A stretch of DNA of 64,000 nucleotides, taken from positions 930,001-994,000 of the forward strand of contig NZ_QUBR01000002.1 of assembly GCF_003586285.1 (NCBI RefSeq), in the 5' to 3' direction. Positions 10,864 through 19,774 of this stretch are shown here, one piece after another. The notes beneath the pieces were generated by a model. The model made no database searches and was not told where the DNA came from. It worked only from the letters and a program-made list of their open reading frames with translations. The first letter of the stretch is position 1. Each line of letters opens with the position of its first letter. The stretch is from Aeromicrobium endophyticum (GTDB lineage Bacteria > Actinomycetota > Actinomycetes > Propionibacteriales > Nocardioidaceae). Made by a program: the position numbers and the translations under genes.

Positions 10864-11738
10864 CGGTTGACCTCCCGGAAGATGGCGGACAGGGGCTGAC
10901 GGACGCGGGTGAACTCGGCCACGGGCTCCTTCGCCACGAGCTGGGAGAGCAGCTCGGACGGGGTGATGCCGTCGAGGTCGACCAGGGCGGTGCCGCCGTC
11001 GACGTCCTTGACCTCGATGCCGCGCAGCCCCCGGATCCACGCGGCGTCGCTGCCGTCGAGGCGGACCCGATACCGGTCGGGTCCGGTGCCGCGCAGCTCG
11101 TCGACCGAGCCGGCAGCGACGACCTTGCCGTGCGACAGGATGACCAGGTCGTCGCACAGACGCTCGACCAGGTCGAGCTGGTGGCTGGAGAACAGCAGCG
11201 GCTTGTCGCCGGCCTCCTTGGCCAGCAGCGACGCCATCGCGTCGACGGCGACCGGGTCGAGGCCGCTGAACGGCTCGTCGAGCACCAGGGCGTCGGGCCG
11301 GTGGATCAACGACGCCGCGATCTGCACGCGCTGCTGGTTGCCCAGCGAGAGGGTGTCGAGCACGTCGTCGGCCCGGTCGCCGAGGTCGAAGTGGTCGAGC
11401 AGCTCACGGGCCCGGCGGGCTGCCTCGGCGCGGTCGACGCCGTGCAGGCGGGCCAGGAAGACCAGCTGGTCGCTGACCCGCATGCGCGGGTACAGGCCGC
11501 GCTCCTCGGGCATGTAGCCGATGCGTCGGCGCTGACCGGTGGTGATCGGGCTGCCGTTCCAGAGCACCTGCCCGGACGTCGGGGCCAGGACGCCGAGGAT
11601 CATGCGCATCGTGGTGGTCTTGCCGGCGCCGTTGGCGCCGACGAAGCCCGTCATGCGGCCGGGGGTGACCCTGAACGTGACGTCGTCCACGACGAGCGTG
11701 CCGTCGTACGACCTGCTGAGTGAGGAGATGTCCAACAT
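10860..11738 (-). CDS. ABC transporter ATP-binding protein (NatA type)
   Basis: A 292-residue ATPase with Walker A GANGAGKTTT, signature LSLGNQQRVQ and Walker B ALVLDEPFSGLDP. The C-terminal extension of about 80 residues is typical of DrrA/NatA-like exporters. It powers the permease encoded directly downstream, with a 4-bp overlap. It lies 76 bp downstream of the response regulator stop, on the same strand. Confidence 0.92.
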   Translation of the reverse strand: MLDISSLSRSYDGTLVVDDVTFRVTPGRMTGFVGANGAGKTTTMRMILGVLAPTSGQVLWNGSPITTGQRRRIGYMPEERGLYPRMRVSDQLVFLARLHGVDRAEAARRARELLDHFDLGDRADDVLDTLSLGNQQRVQIAASLIHRPDALVLDEPFSGLDPVAVDAMASLLAKEAGDKPLLFSSHQLDLVERLCDDLVILSHGKVVAAGSVDELRGTGPDRYRVRLDGSDAAWIRGLRGIEVKDVDGGTALVDLDGITPSELLSQLVAKEPVAEFTRVRQPLSAIFREVNR

Positions 11739-11814
11739 GCCTCCACGCTAGGAGGCCTGCCGCCGCACCACATCGGCCGCGAGGATGAACCGCGCTCATT
11801 CTTTCGGCGGACGG

Positions 11815-12504
11815 TCAGCCGCTGTCGCGCTCGTCCATGAGCCCCGACTCGTGGGCCACGATCACCGCCTGCACGCGGTCACGCACCGCGAGCTTGGCGA
11901 GCACCCGCGAGACGTGCGACTTGACCGTCGCCTCGCTCACGAACAGCTGCCGCGCGATCTCGCCGTTGCTGAGCCCGCGGCCCATCGCCACCAGGACGTC
12001 CTCCTCGCGCTCGGTCAGCTCGGCCAGGCCCGGCGCGCTCTGGGCTCGCTGGCGTCCGGTGGAGCGGGCGATCACGCGCTGCGTCACCTCCGGAGCCAGC
12101 AGCGAGTGCCCCTGCGCCACGACCCGGATGGCGGCGACCAGATCGGCTGGCGGGCAGTTCTTGAGCATGAACCCGCTGGCCCCGGCCTGCAGCGCCGCGA
12201 ACAGGTAGTCGTCGTCGTCGAAGGTGGTCAGGATGAGCACCTTGCAGCCGGGCACGGCCTCGATGACCTGCCGCGTGGCCTCGATGCCGTCCATGCGGGG
12301 CATCTGGACGTCCATCAGGACGACGTCGGGCCGCAGCTCGACCGCCTGCCGCACGGCGACATCGCCGTCGTCGGCCTCGCCGACCACCGCGAGGTCGGTC
12401 TCGGCGCTCAGGATCATGGCGAAGCCCGTGCGCACCAGCGCCTGGTCGTCGGCGACCAGGACCTTCACCACTGCATCGTCGCCCGTCGTGCGAGGCTCGG
12501 TCAT
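11815..12504 (-). CDS. NarL/FixJ-family response regulator
   Basis: A 229-residue regulator. The receiver domain has VLVADDQ, the phosphoacceptor aspartate in VVLMDVQMP, and conserved LTTF and LKN positions. The C-terminal LuxR-type helix-turn-helix is [20 protein letters not shown] with [14 protein letters not shown]. It overlaps the kinase gene by 4 bp and probably controls the ABC exporter genes after it. Confidence 0.93.
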   Translation of the reverse strand: MTEPRTTGDDAVVKVLVADDQALVRTGFAMILSAETDLAVVGEADDGDVAVRQAVELRPDVVLMDVQMPRMDGIEATRQVIEAVPGCKVLILTTFDDDDYLFAALQAGASGFMLKNCPPADLVAAIRVVAQGHSLLAPEVTQRVIARSTGRQRAQSAPGLAELTEREEDVLVAMGRGLSNGEIARQLFVSEATVKSHVSRVLAKLAVRDRVQAVIVAHESGLMDERDSG

Positions 12505-13754
12505 GTCGCCACCGGTACCCGGACGCGCACGCGGAAGCCGCCGTCGGGCCTCGGGCCGATCTCGGACTCGCCCCCGTGCATCGCGGCACGCTCGCGGATG
12601 CCCGTCAGGCCGAAGCCGCCCGTCGACGCCGGCGACTCGGTGCCCGCCCCGCCGTCGTCGATGACCTCGACCTCGACGGCGGCCGGCTGGTGCTCGGTGG
12701 CCGCGACGAATCGCAGCACGACCTCGGCGGTGCAGGCCCCGGCGTGCCGCCGGGTGTTGGAGACGGCCTCTTGGGCGATGCGGAACATCGACACCCCCAC
12801 CGTCGGCGGCACCCCGAACGGCTCGCCCACCTGCCGGAAGGCGACGGACGGGCGGTCGTCGGGCGCCGCGAGGGCGGCGATGTCGGCCAGCCCGGGCTGC
12901 GGCACCCGCGTGCCGCGGTCGTCGTCCTCGCGCAGCAGCCCCACGAGCTCGTGCATCTGGTGGACGGCCTGGCGCGACGACGTCTCGATGACGCTCAGCG
13001 CCTCGCGGGCCAGCTCGGGCCGAGCGTCGATGACCCGGCCCGCGCCCGCCGCCTGCACACCGATGCCGCTCACGTGGTGGGCGACGACGTCGTGGAGGTC
13101 GCGGGCGATGCGCACCCGCTCGGCCTGCACGGCACCCTGGCGGTCGCGCTCCTGCGCCTGCCGCTCGGCAGCGATGCGGTCGACGATCTCGGCCTGCTGA
13201 CGGGCGCTGCGCCAGGCACCGTGCCCCCACGCCATGGCACCGAAGAAGTAGATGACGTTGATCGTCAGCGAGTAGACGATCAGTGCCTCGTACCGCGGCA
13301 GGAGCCCGACCTGTGGGGCCGGCGGCGGGGCGTCGCGCACGAACTGCCAGACGAGCCAGCCGAACATCGTCACGGTCACCACGACGCTGGTCAGCAGCAG
13401 CCGACGGGGTCGACGCGACCACGCCCAGGCCGAGTACAGCGAGACGAACAAGATGATCTGGATCGTGAAGATGACCCCGAGCTGGGCCTGGTGCTCGCCG
13501 ACCACGATGAAGATCACCGACTCGGCCAGCAGCGTCGTCAGCGGAAAGGCGCGCCGAGCCGCGAACAACAGTCCCGCGAGCGCGAACAGCGCGTGCACCA
13601 GCAGCGGGTTGCGGAGCTCGGTGGCCGTGCCGCTGCTCCACACCTCGACCGACGCGACCGAGAGCAGGGCTCCCAGCACGCCGCCCACGACGTCCGCCCG
13701 CACCTGCGCAGGGGTCGGCCGAGGGCGCGTCCAGCGGCGGTCCAGGTCGAGCAC
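12501..13754 (-). CDS. NarL-type sensor histidine kinase (HisKA_3)
   Basis: A 417-residue membrane kinase from a GTG start. Several membrane segments fill the first 190 residues. A coiled stretch leads into the HisKA_3 dimerisation helix with the phospho-His in [13 protein letters not shown]. The C-terminal ATPase domain has VIDDGGAG and [10 protein letters not shown]. It partners the overlapping response regulator. The signal is unknown; DesK- and LiaS-like kinases of this layout sense membrane state or antibiotics. Confidence 0.92.
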   Translation of the reverse strand: MLDLDRRWTRPRPTPAQVRADVVGGVLGALLSVASVEVWSSGTATELRNPLLVHALFALAGLLFAARRAFPLTTLLAESVIFIVVGEHQAQLGVIFTIQIILFVSLYSAWAWSRRPRRLLLTSVVVTVTMFGWLVWQFVRDAPPPAPQVGLLPRYEALIVYSLTINVIYFFGAMAWGHGAWRSARQQAEIVDRIAAERQAQERDRQGAVQAERVRIARDLHDVVAHHVSGIGVQAAGAGRVIDARPELAREALSVIETSSRQAVHQMHELVGLLREDDDRGTRVPQPGLADIAALAAPDDRPSVAFRQVGEPFGVPPTVGVSMFRIAQEAVSNTRRHAGACTAEVVLRFVAATEHQPAAVEVEVIDDGGAGTESPASTGGFGLTGIRERAAMHGGESEIGPRPDGGFRVRVRVPVAT

Positions 13755-13800
13755 GCGACCGAGCCTAGGTCACGTTTCGGACAGGCGTACTCTGGAGTGC

Positions 13801-14751
13801 GTGACCATCGCACCTGAGGGACGCAAGATGCTTCGGCTCGAAGTCCGCAACGCCGAGACCCCGATCGAGAAGAAGCCCGCCTGGATCAAGACCCGCGCGA
13901 AGATGGGTCCTGAGTACAACGAGCTGATGAAGCTCGTGAAGGGCGAGGGCCTGCACACGGTGTGTCAGGAGGCGGGCTGCCCCAACATCTTCGAGTGCTG
14001 GGAGGACCGCGAGGCCACCTTCCTCATCGGCGGCGAGCAGTGCACGCGCCGCTGCGACTTCTGCCAGATCGACACCGGCAAGCCCGACCCGATCGATCGC
14101 GACGAGCCCCGCCGCGTCGCCGAGTCCGTGCAGAAGATGGAGCTGCGCTACGCCACCATCACCGGTGTCGCGCGCGACGACGTGCCCGACGGTGGCGCCT
14201 GGCTGTACGCCGAGACGGTCCGCAAGATCCACGAGCTGAACCCGGGTACGGGCGTGGAGAACCTGATCCCCGACTTCAACGGCGTCCCCGAGCTGCTGAC
14301 CCAGGTGTTCGAGTCGCGTCCCGAGGTGCTGGCGCACAACGTCGAGACCGTCCCGCGCATCTTCAAGCGCATCCGTCCCGCGTTCCGCTACGAGCGGTCG
14401 CTGGACGTCATCACCCAGGCCCGCGACTTCGGCCTGGTCACCAAGTCCAACCTCATCCTCGGCATGGGCGAGACCCGCGAAGAGGTCAGCCAAGCACTGG
14501 TCGACCTGCACGAGGCGGGCTGCGACCTCATCACGATCACGCAGTACCTGCGTCCGTCGGTGCGTCACCACCCCGTCGAGCGCTGGGTCAAGCCCGAGGA
14601 GTTCGTCGAGCTCAAGGCCGAGGCCGACGAGATCGGCTTCGCCGGCGTCATGTCCGGACCCCTCGTCCGCTCGTCCTACCGCGCCGGATCGCTCTACCAG
14701 CAGGCCATCGCATCGGGACGCGGCATGGGCGCAGCACCCACCGCGCCGTAG
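13801..14751 (+). CDS. lipA: Lipoyl synthase
   Basis: A radical SAM enzyme that inserts two sulfurs into octanoyl groups on E2 and GcvH. 316 residues from a GTG start. The auxiliary cluster motif is [12 protein letters not shown] and the radical SAM motif is CTRRCDFC, both complete. The terminal RSSYRAG motif is present. It diverges from the histidine kinase gene across 46 bp. DUF4191 follows 10 bp downstream, as in many actinobacteria. Confidence 0.96.
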   Translation: MTIAPEGRKMLRLEVRNAETPIEKKPAWIKTRAKMGPEYNELMKLVKGEGLHTVCQEAGCPNIFECWEDREATFLIGGEQCTRRCDFCQIDTGKPDPIDRDEPRRVAESVQKMELRYATITGVARDDVPDGGAWLYAETVRKIHELNPGTGVENLIPDFNGVPELLTQVFESRPEVLAHNVETVPRIFKRIRPAFRYERSLDVITQARDFGLVTKSNLILGMGETREEVSQALVDLHEAGCDLITITQYLRPSVRHHPVERWVKPEEFVELKAEADEIGFAGVMSGPLVRSSYRAGSLYQQAIASGRGMGAAPTAP

Positions 14752-14761
14752 ACTGCACCAC

Positions 14762-15469
14762 ATGTCCAACCCCGTCCCCGCCCCCGCCAAGGGGCGCCTC
14801 GGCCAGATGCGCCAGGCGTACCAGATCACCAAGCGCAGCGACCGCAACATCGGTCTGATCCTGCTGCTGACCTTCCTCGTCGTGGGAGGGGTGTTCGGGG
14901 CGCTCGGCTACCTGCTGTTCGGCCACGGCTGGATCGGGCTGACGATCACCATCGTGTTCGCGCTGCTCACGGGCATCCTGGGTGTGCTGATCGTCTTCGG
15001 CCGCCGCGCCGAGAAGGCGGCCTACGCCCAGGTCGAGGGCCAGCGTGGCGCGGCCGCGGGAGCGCTGCAGATGCTGCGCCGTGGCTGGGAGGTCAAGCCG
15101 GCCGTGTCGTTCAACAAGAACCAGGACGTCGTGCACCGCGTCGTCGGTCGTCCCGGCATCGTGCTGGTCGGCGAGGGCAACCCCAACGCCGTGCGCGGCC
15201 TGCTGGCCTCCGAGGTCAAGAAGCACGCCCGCGTGGGCGGCGAGAGCGTGCCGGTCACGGGCATCATCGTCGGCAAGGACGACGGCCAGGTGCCGCTGAC
15301 CAAGCTCGTCAAGCACATCAACAAGCTGCCCAAGAAGATCAAGCCGGCGCAGATGACCGACCTGGTCTACAAGCTCAAGGCGCTCGACGCGATGCGTCCC
15401 GCCGCCCCCATGCCGCGGGGCCCCGTGCCCACCAGCATGAAGGGCAACCGCAAGGCGATGCGCGGCTGA
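14762..15469 (+). CDS. DUF4191 membrane protein
   Basis: A 235-residue protein. A basic N terminus (KGRLGQMRQAYQITKRSDRN) is followed by two membrane helices at about 28-75 and a basic cytoplasmic domain. This is the DUF4191 family, regularly found directly after lipA in actinobacteria. The role is not known. Close spacing to lipA suggests co-transcription. Confidence 0.88.
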   Translation: MSNPVPAPAKGRLGQMRQAYQITKRSDRNIGLILLLTFLVVGGVFGALGYLLFGHGWIGLTITIVFALLTGILGVLIVFGRRAEKAAYAQVEGQRGAAAGALQMLRRGWEVKPAVSFNKNQDVVHRVVGRPGIVLVGEGNPNAVRGLLASEVKKHARVGGESVPVTGIIVGKDDGQVPLTKLVKHINKLPKKIKPAQMTDLVYKLKALDAMRPAAPMPRGPVPTSMKGNRKAMRG

Positions 15470-15634
15470 CCGACGCCGCCTGCGGCGTCACGTCGGCCGC
15501 GCGCCAGGGGGCGGAGCGACCGTGAGCGTCTCGCGGCGAAGCCGCCAGTGCGCGAGGCGTGGTGAGCGATCCGGCTTGCATCAGGCCCCTTCGCTCCGCT
15601 CACGGTCGGCCGCAAGCGGCCTCCCTAGGGGCCG
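15470..15634. repeat. Intergenic element with nested inverted repeats
   Basis: Between convergent genes. GACGCCGC (15472-15479) pairs with GCGGCGTC (15482-15489). CGACCGTGAGCG (15517-15528) pairs with CGCTCACGGTCG (15597-15608). GGCCGC (15608-15613) pairs with GCGGCC (15616-15621). It may terminate both flanking genes, and its nested form resembles a dispersed REP/MITE-like unit. No open reading frame of interest is seen. Confidence 0.5.
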
Positions 15635-16006
15635 TCAGGCCTTGACGACGCGGGAGCCGGCCGCGAGGTCGTGGATGCCGCGCTTGTCGTCGGTCATCAC
15701 GATCGCCGGCAGCACCAGGCACAGCAGCAGCGTGCGCAGGATCGCGCGCGGCACGCCGATCGGACGTCCGTCGGGGTTCTCGATGCGCATGCCCAGCAGG
15801 CGCTTGCCGATCGAGCAGCCGACCAGGCCCGTCAGCAGACCGACCTCGAGCACGAAGAAGCCGATGATGATGAACGTCTGGCTGGGGTCCTCGTCGAGCG
15901 GTGCCGGCGGGTAGCGCACGCCGGCGAGCGTCACGGCGCTGAACGCGGCGATGATCCAGTCGATCAGCAGGGCTCCGAGGCGACGCATCAGCGAGGGGAT
16001 CTCCAC
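15635..16006 (-). CDS. RDD family membrane protein
   Basis: A 123-residue protein from a GTG start with three or four membrane segments. The first helix carries the RDD-like pattern MRRLGALLIDWIIA. The SIGKRLLGMRI loop and the terminal DDKRGIHDLAAGSRVV are family hallmarks. It lies between lipA/DUF4191 and glnA, a conserved actinobacterial arrangement. Function unknown; some RDD proteins are Na+/H+ antiporters. Confidence 0.88.
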   Translation of the reverse strand: MEIPSLMRRLGALLIDWIIAAFSAVTLAGVRYPPAPLDEDPSQTFIIIGFFVLEVGLLTGLVGCSIGKRLLGMRIENPDGRPIGVPRAILRTLLLCLVLPAIVMTDDKRGIHDLAAGSRVVKA

Positions 16007-16053
16007 CCTGCGACCCTACCGACAGCCCGCCACCTCTGGCCGGACGGGCACTT

Positions 16054-16091
16054 GTAACACGTTCGAAACAATGCCGACTCCGACGGGAAAC
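16054..16091 (+). promoter_or_regulatory. GlnR-type double binding box upstream of glnA
   Basis: GTAAC (16054-16058), 6 bp, GAAAC (16065-16069), 6 bp, GACTC (16076-16080), 6 bp, GAAAC (16087-16091). This matches the actinobacterial GlnR layout gTnAC-n6-GAAAC-n6-gTnAC-n6-GAAAC, with the two GAAAC half-sites exactly 22 bp apart. Only the third half-site deviates. It lies about 92 bp before the glnA start, so nitrogen control of glnA by GlnR is expected. Confidence 0.8.
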
Positions 16092-16182
16092 TGCCCGCTC
16101 CTACCGTGACGATACGGTGCAGTGACGCACTTTCCTGCCGGTTCGACAACGAAAGGCCGCCAGCCGCGGTCTAGGAGGCCAC

Positions 16183-17604
16183 ATGTTCGGCAATGCCGAC
16201 GAGCTGTTCAAGTTCATCAAGGACGAGGGCGTCGAGTACCTCGACGTCCGCTTCACCGACCTGCCGGGCATCCAGCAGCAGGTCACGCTTCCGGCGTCGA
16301 CGTTCGACGCCGACATGGTCGAGAGCGGCGTGGCGTTCGACGGTTCGTCGATCCGCGGCTTCCAGACCATCGACCAGTCCGACATGGTGCTGTTCCCCGA
16401 CATCAAGACGGCCTACGTCGACCCGTTCAAGGCCCGCAAGACCATCGCGATGGACTTCTTCGTCCACGACCCGATCACGGGCGAGGCCTACTCGCGCGAC
16501 CCGCGCAACATCGCTCGCAAGGCCGAGGCCTACCTCGCCACCACGGGCATCGGCGACACCGCTTTCTTCGCCCCCGAGGCCGAGTTCTACATCTTCGACC
16601 GGGTCAACTACGGCACGGCCGCCAACAAGTCGTTCTACGAGATCCAGTCGTCCGAGGCCGCCTGGTCCACCGGCGACAGCATCGACGACAACCGCGGCTA
16701 CCAGGTGCGCTACAAGGGTGGCTACTTCCCCGTCGCGCCGACCGACAAGACCGCCGACCTGCGCAACGACATGATGACCAACCTGACGAATGCCGGTCTG
16801 GTGCTCGAGCGCGGTCACCACGAGGTCGGCACGTCGGGTCAGGCCGAGATCAACTACAAGTTCGACACGCTGCTCAAGGCGGCCGACGACGTCATGAAGT
16901 TCAAGTACATCGTCCGCAACACGGCATGGGCCAACGACAAGACCGTCACGTTCATGCCGAAGCCGATCTTCGGCGACAACGGCTCGGGCATGCACGTGCA
17001 CCAGTCGATCTGGAACGACGGCAAGCCGCTGTTCTACGACGAGTCGGGCTACGGCGGACTGTCGGACCTCGCGCGTCACTACATCGGCGGCATCCTGAAG
17101 CACGCGCCGTCGCTGCTCGCGTTCACCAACCCGTCGGTCAACTCGTACCGTCGCCTGGTGCCGGGCTTCGAGGCCCCCATCGCGCTGGTCTACTCGGCGC
17201 GCAACCGCTCGGCGTGCGTCCGCATCCCGATCACGGGCTCGAACCCGAAGGCCAAGCGCATCGAGTTCCGCTGCCCCGACCCGTCGGCCAACCCGTACCT
17301 CGCCTTCTCGGCGCTGCTGATGGCCGGCCTCGACGGCATCAAGAACAAGATCGAGCCGGCTGCTCCGATCGACAAGAACATCTACGAGCTGCCGCCGGAG
17401 GAGTACGACGCCATCAACATGGTGCCGACCTCGCTCAACGCCGTCCTCGACTCCCTCGAGGCCGACCACGAGTTCCTCACCGCCGGTGACGTGTTCACGC
17501 CCGACCTGATCGAGACGTGGATCGACTACAAGCGCACCGAGGAGATCCTGCCGGTGCAGCTGCGGCCGCACCCGCACGAGTTCGAGCTGTACTACGACAT
17601 CTAA
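16183..17604 (+). CDS. glnA: Glutamine synthetase type I
   Basis: ATP-dependent synthesis of glutamine from glutamate and ammonia, a dodecamer. 473 residues, normal for GSI-beta. It carries SSIRGF, the metal-binding EAEFYIF, the catalytic [10 protein letters not shown], and NRSACVRIP. The adenylylation tyrosine is Tyr401 in [10 protein letters not shown], so control by GlnE adenylyltransferase is expected. A strong AGGAGG precedes the ATG at 16183. A GlnR-type box lies upstream and a strong terminator downstream. Confidence 0.97.
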   Translation: MFGNADELFKFIKDEGVEYLDVRFTDLPGIQQQVTLPASTFDADMVESGVAFDGSSIRGFQTIDQSDMVLFPDIKTAYVDPFKARKTIAMDFFVHDPITGEAYSRDPRNIARKAEAYLATTGIGDTAFFAPEAEFYIFDRVNYGTAANKSFYEIQSSEAAWSTGDSIDDNRGYQVRYKGGYFPVAPTDKTADLRNDMMTNLTNAGLVLERGHHEVGTSGQAEINYKFDTLLKAADDVMKFKYIVRNTAWANDKTVTFMPKPIFGDNGSGMHVHQSIWNDGKPLFYDESGYGGLSDLARHYIGGILKHAPSLLAFTNPSVNSYRRLVPGFEAPIALVYSARNRSACVRIPITGSNPKAKRIEFRCPDPSANPYLAFSALLMAGLDGIKNKIEPAAPIDKNIYELPPEEYDAINMVPTSLNAVLDSLEADHEFLTAGDVFTPDLIETWIDYKRTEEILPVQLRPHPHEFELYYDI

Positions 17605-17638
17605 TCGGAGGCTTTTCAGCCTCTGTCGATAGTTGCCG

Positions 17639-17699
17639 AAAACGGCGGCTGACCTGCGGAAACGTCTTTCGACGTCTTCCAGCGTCAGCCGCCGTTTTT
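17639..17699 (+). terminator. glnA terminator
   Basis: AACGGCGGCTGAC (17641-17653) pairs with GTCAGCCGCCGTT (17684-17696), extended by flanking A/T pairs, and is followed by a T run. A smaller hairpin, ACGTC/GACGT, sits in the loop. It ends the core block before the accessory region. A minor GAGGC/GCCTC hairpin at 17608-17623 precedes it. Confidence 0.85.
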
Positions 17700-17922
17700 C
17701 GTTGGTTAGTGTAACCAGTGTGTAACCAGCAGCGCAGGGGAACTCCGTTGCACTGCCGACAGACGTACTGCGCCATTGACCTGTCCGGTGAAACGCCCCG
17801 CGTAGGTATCTCATGCGGACACGATGCGCCTCGATGTGGGTCTCGATGTAGGTCTCGTTGCGGGCGTCAGTACGTCGGTTGTCGGTGGTGCCGTCCACAC
17901 TGGAGTCCAGGAGGTAACAACC
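17700..17922. other. Non-coding junction between glnA and the accessory region
   Basis: No convincing gene. It contains a short direct repeat TGTAACCAG spaced 11 bp apart just after the glnA terminator. This is the most likely area for the left boundary of the island, but no matching attachment repeat was found on the right side. Confidence 0.35.
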
Positions 17923-18129
17923 ATGACTCAGTCGAATCGGAACAGCGGTAAGTCCTGGTCGGCCCAGGACAAGAAGGACCTGAAGCGCCTCGCGGGCGAG
18001 AACACCCCGACGCGCGTCATCGGGCTCAAGCTCGGTCGCACCGAGGACGCGGTGCGGTCACAGGCGTCGAAGCATGACGTGTCGCTGAAGCCCACCAACC
18101 AGTCGCCGTACAACCGGCGCAAGAAGTAG
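17923..18129 (+). CDS. Small basic helix-turn-helix-like protein
   Basis: A 68-residue protein starting at the ATG at 17923, with a near-ideal AGGAGG 8 bp upstream. The sequence (SWSAQDKKDLKRLAGENTPT, then VIGLKLGRTEDAVRSQASKH) looks like a Myb/SANT- or GcrA-like three-helix DNA-binding unit with a basic tail (YNRRKK). Probably a small DNA-binding protein. It is the first gene after the glnA terminator and may mark the left part of the island. Confidence 0.65.
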   Translation: MTQSNRNSGKSWSAQDKKDLKRLAGENTPTRVIGLKLGRTEDAVRSQASKHDVSLKPTNQSPYNRRKK

Positions 18130-18134
18130 CACCC

Positions 18135-18695
18135 GTGATCGCGCAGGCAGATCCGACCCCGTTGGCAGACTCGGACCTGAACCCGGACTTGGAAGTCCGC
18201 CAGTGGCTATTCGAGAACCTCGCCCACATTGAGTCCCAGGTGGTGCGGTACCCGCCACAGCCGGTTGTGGATGCGCTCGCGGGCCTGCGCCTGCCGGCTG
18301 CCTTCGACGTCGGATGGTCCCAGGTCGACCACGACCACCGCTCGGGGAAGACCACCTGGACCTGCACCCTCGCGACCGCGCAGCACCTGATCGACGTCAC
18401 CGCCGAGGCACAGCGTCAGGACGACCACCTGTGGACCGGCAACAAGACCGGCAAGGAGACGGTCTACCAGCGTGAGCCCATCGTGACGGTTAAGGTCTCG
18501 CGACTGGACGATGTCTGTGTCCTCGCGCTGAAGATCGAGGGTTCCGATGAGTCGTCGAACTATGCGGCGCCTCGCCAGACCTGGACGTTCTCGTTCACCG
18601 AGGGCGAGCCTCGCGAGTACGCCGTCGGCAACCGCGACGACGCGGCAACGCGCGCAGTCGAGGCGCTGTGCCGCCGGCTGGCGGCGAACATCTGA
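18135..18695 (+). CDS. Hypothetical protein
   Basis: 186 residues from a GTG start 5 bp after the preceding stop, so probably in one transcript with it. No family recognised. The central part (TTWTCTLATAQHLIDVTAEA) and later alternating hydrophobic strands suggest a beta-rich soluble fold. No signal peptide or membrane segment. Confidence 0.55.
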   Translation: MIAQADPTPLADSDLNPDLEVRQWLFENLAHIESQVVRYPPQPVVDALAGLRLPAAFDVGWSQVDHDHRSGKTTWTCTLATAQHLIDVTAEAQRQDDHLWTGNKTGKETVYQREPIVTVKVSRLDDVCVLALKIEGSDESSNYAAPRQTWTFSFTEGEPREYAVGNRDDAATRAVEALCRRLAANI

Positions 18696-18719
18696 CCACC
18701 GGCACCTGGACAGGCTGCA

Positions 18720-19400
18720 GTGAACATGTACAGCCCCCTGACACTCACCCGCGTGGCGTGGGTCCCGTGGAGCTGGGACCCGGACGAGGCACGTGCGGCT
18801 CACCAACGCTCGATGGACTGGGCACTTGAGCAGGCCGCCGCGGCGGGCGCCACGCCGGTCCTGCGCGTGCACTCCCACGCCCACGACTGGACCCACCGAA
18901 CGAGCAGCCACGCCCGCTACGCGCAGGTGGCCACCGTGGTCACCGATCGCGGGCGCGGCGCACGGGGCCCGACGCTGGTCCCCGGCGCGCACTCGATGGG
19001 TCTGGTCGCGGGTGGCATGCGCTGTGCCAACGGGTTTGCTCTTGTGGTGGAAGAGCACCCTGCGCTTCCCCTCGCCGGATGGGCGGCCGAACTCGGCGCC
19101 GTGAATCTGCGAACCGGCGAACCCGCAGAGGACCATAGAAACCCTGAGCTCGTCGAGCGGGTGAGAGCCCTTGCCTCCTCCCTGTACAACGGCTGGTCCA
19201 GCCTCCCTGGCAGCGCTGCCGCGAAGCATCGGATGCCTGAACTCGCAGCAGCCGGCTTGACCTTGGCCGACTTCGTCGGAACGCTCCTCGCGATCGCGCC
19301 GCAGCACGTCGATGAGAAAGGCATGCTGAAGTGGGCACCAGCGCAGTGGAAGACCGAAACCGAGACCCGCCTAGCCCGCAACACGGACACGGCCCGCTGA
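18720..19400 (+). CDS. Hypothetical protein
   Basis: 226 residues from a GTG at 18720 (an in-frame ATG at 18726 is an alternative). No family recognised. A His-rich stretch (VLRVHSHAHDWTHR) lies at residues about 48-62. The C-terminal half is helical. It is collinear with the two preceding small genes. Function unknown. Confidence 0.5.
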   Translation: MNMYSPLTLTRVAWVPWSWDPDEARAAHQRSMDWALEQAAAAGATPVLRVHSHAHDWTHRTSSHARYAQVATVVTDRGRGARGPTLVPGAHSMGLVAGGMRCANGFALVVEEHPALPLAGWAAELGAVNLRTGEPAEDHRNPELVERVRALASSLYNGWSSLPGSAAAKHRMPELAAAGLTLADFVGTLLAIAPQHVDEKGMLKWAPAQWKTETETRLARNTDTAR

Positions 19401-19473
19401 CAATGCCCGCGGGGTGGGTGGCTCTGAACCTGTCGTCCGGACCTGCCGGCACTCCCGTCTACTCTCAAGAACC

Positions 19474-19731
19474 ATGGGGACCTACCAACTGCGTGCACCC
19501 GCCCAGGCGATCCAGTACGCCCGCAGCGTCAACGAAGCCGAGATCGCCGAACTCGTCAAGGGAACCGGTGCCGGGAGCTACTCCAACGCGCGCGGCCCGC
19601 TCGAGGTGACCAATCTGAACGGTCGCGTCGACCGCGTCGTGGTCGAGGCCGGCGAGTGGGTGGTGAAGCTCGGCCATGGTTTCACCGTCCTCAGCAACGC
19701 AGAGTTCCAGGCACTGTTCATCGCCGAGTAG
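19474..19731 (+). CDS. Small hypothetical protein
   Basis: 85 residues from the ATG at 19474 (MGTYQLRAPAQAIQYARSVN). The C-terminal half has alternating strand-like residues (VVVEAGEWVVKLGHGFTVLS). Proteins of this style are often seen in phage and integrative elements. Function unknown. It is convergent with the DUF4365 gene. Confidence 0.5.
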   Translation: MGTYQLRAPAQAIQYARSVNEAEIAELVKGTGAGSYSNARGPLEVTNLNGRVDRVVVEAGEWVVKLGHGFTVLSNAEFQALFIAE

Positions 19732-19774
19732 CCCCATAAAGTGGTGTTGGGCTGACCGGCGCGACAGGAGCGCC

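Noticed and set aside
17605..17922. Possible tRNA or attachment site downstream of glnA
   Set aside because: No cloverleaf and no matching direct repeat was found near the integrase or at 42.2 kb.
18207..19307. Minus-strand frame of 366 codons over the hypothetical genes
   Set aside because: Shadow frame; the plus-strand genes have better starts, spacing and amino-acid composition.
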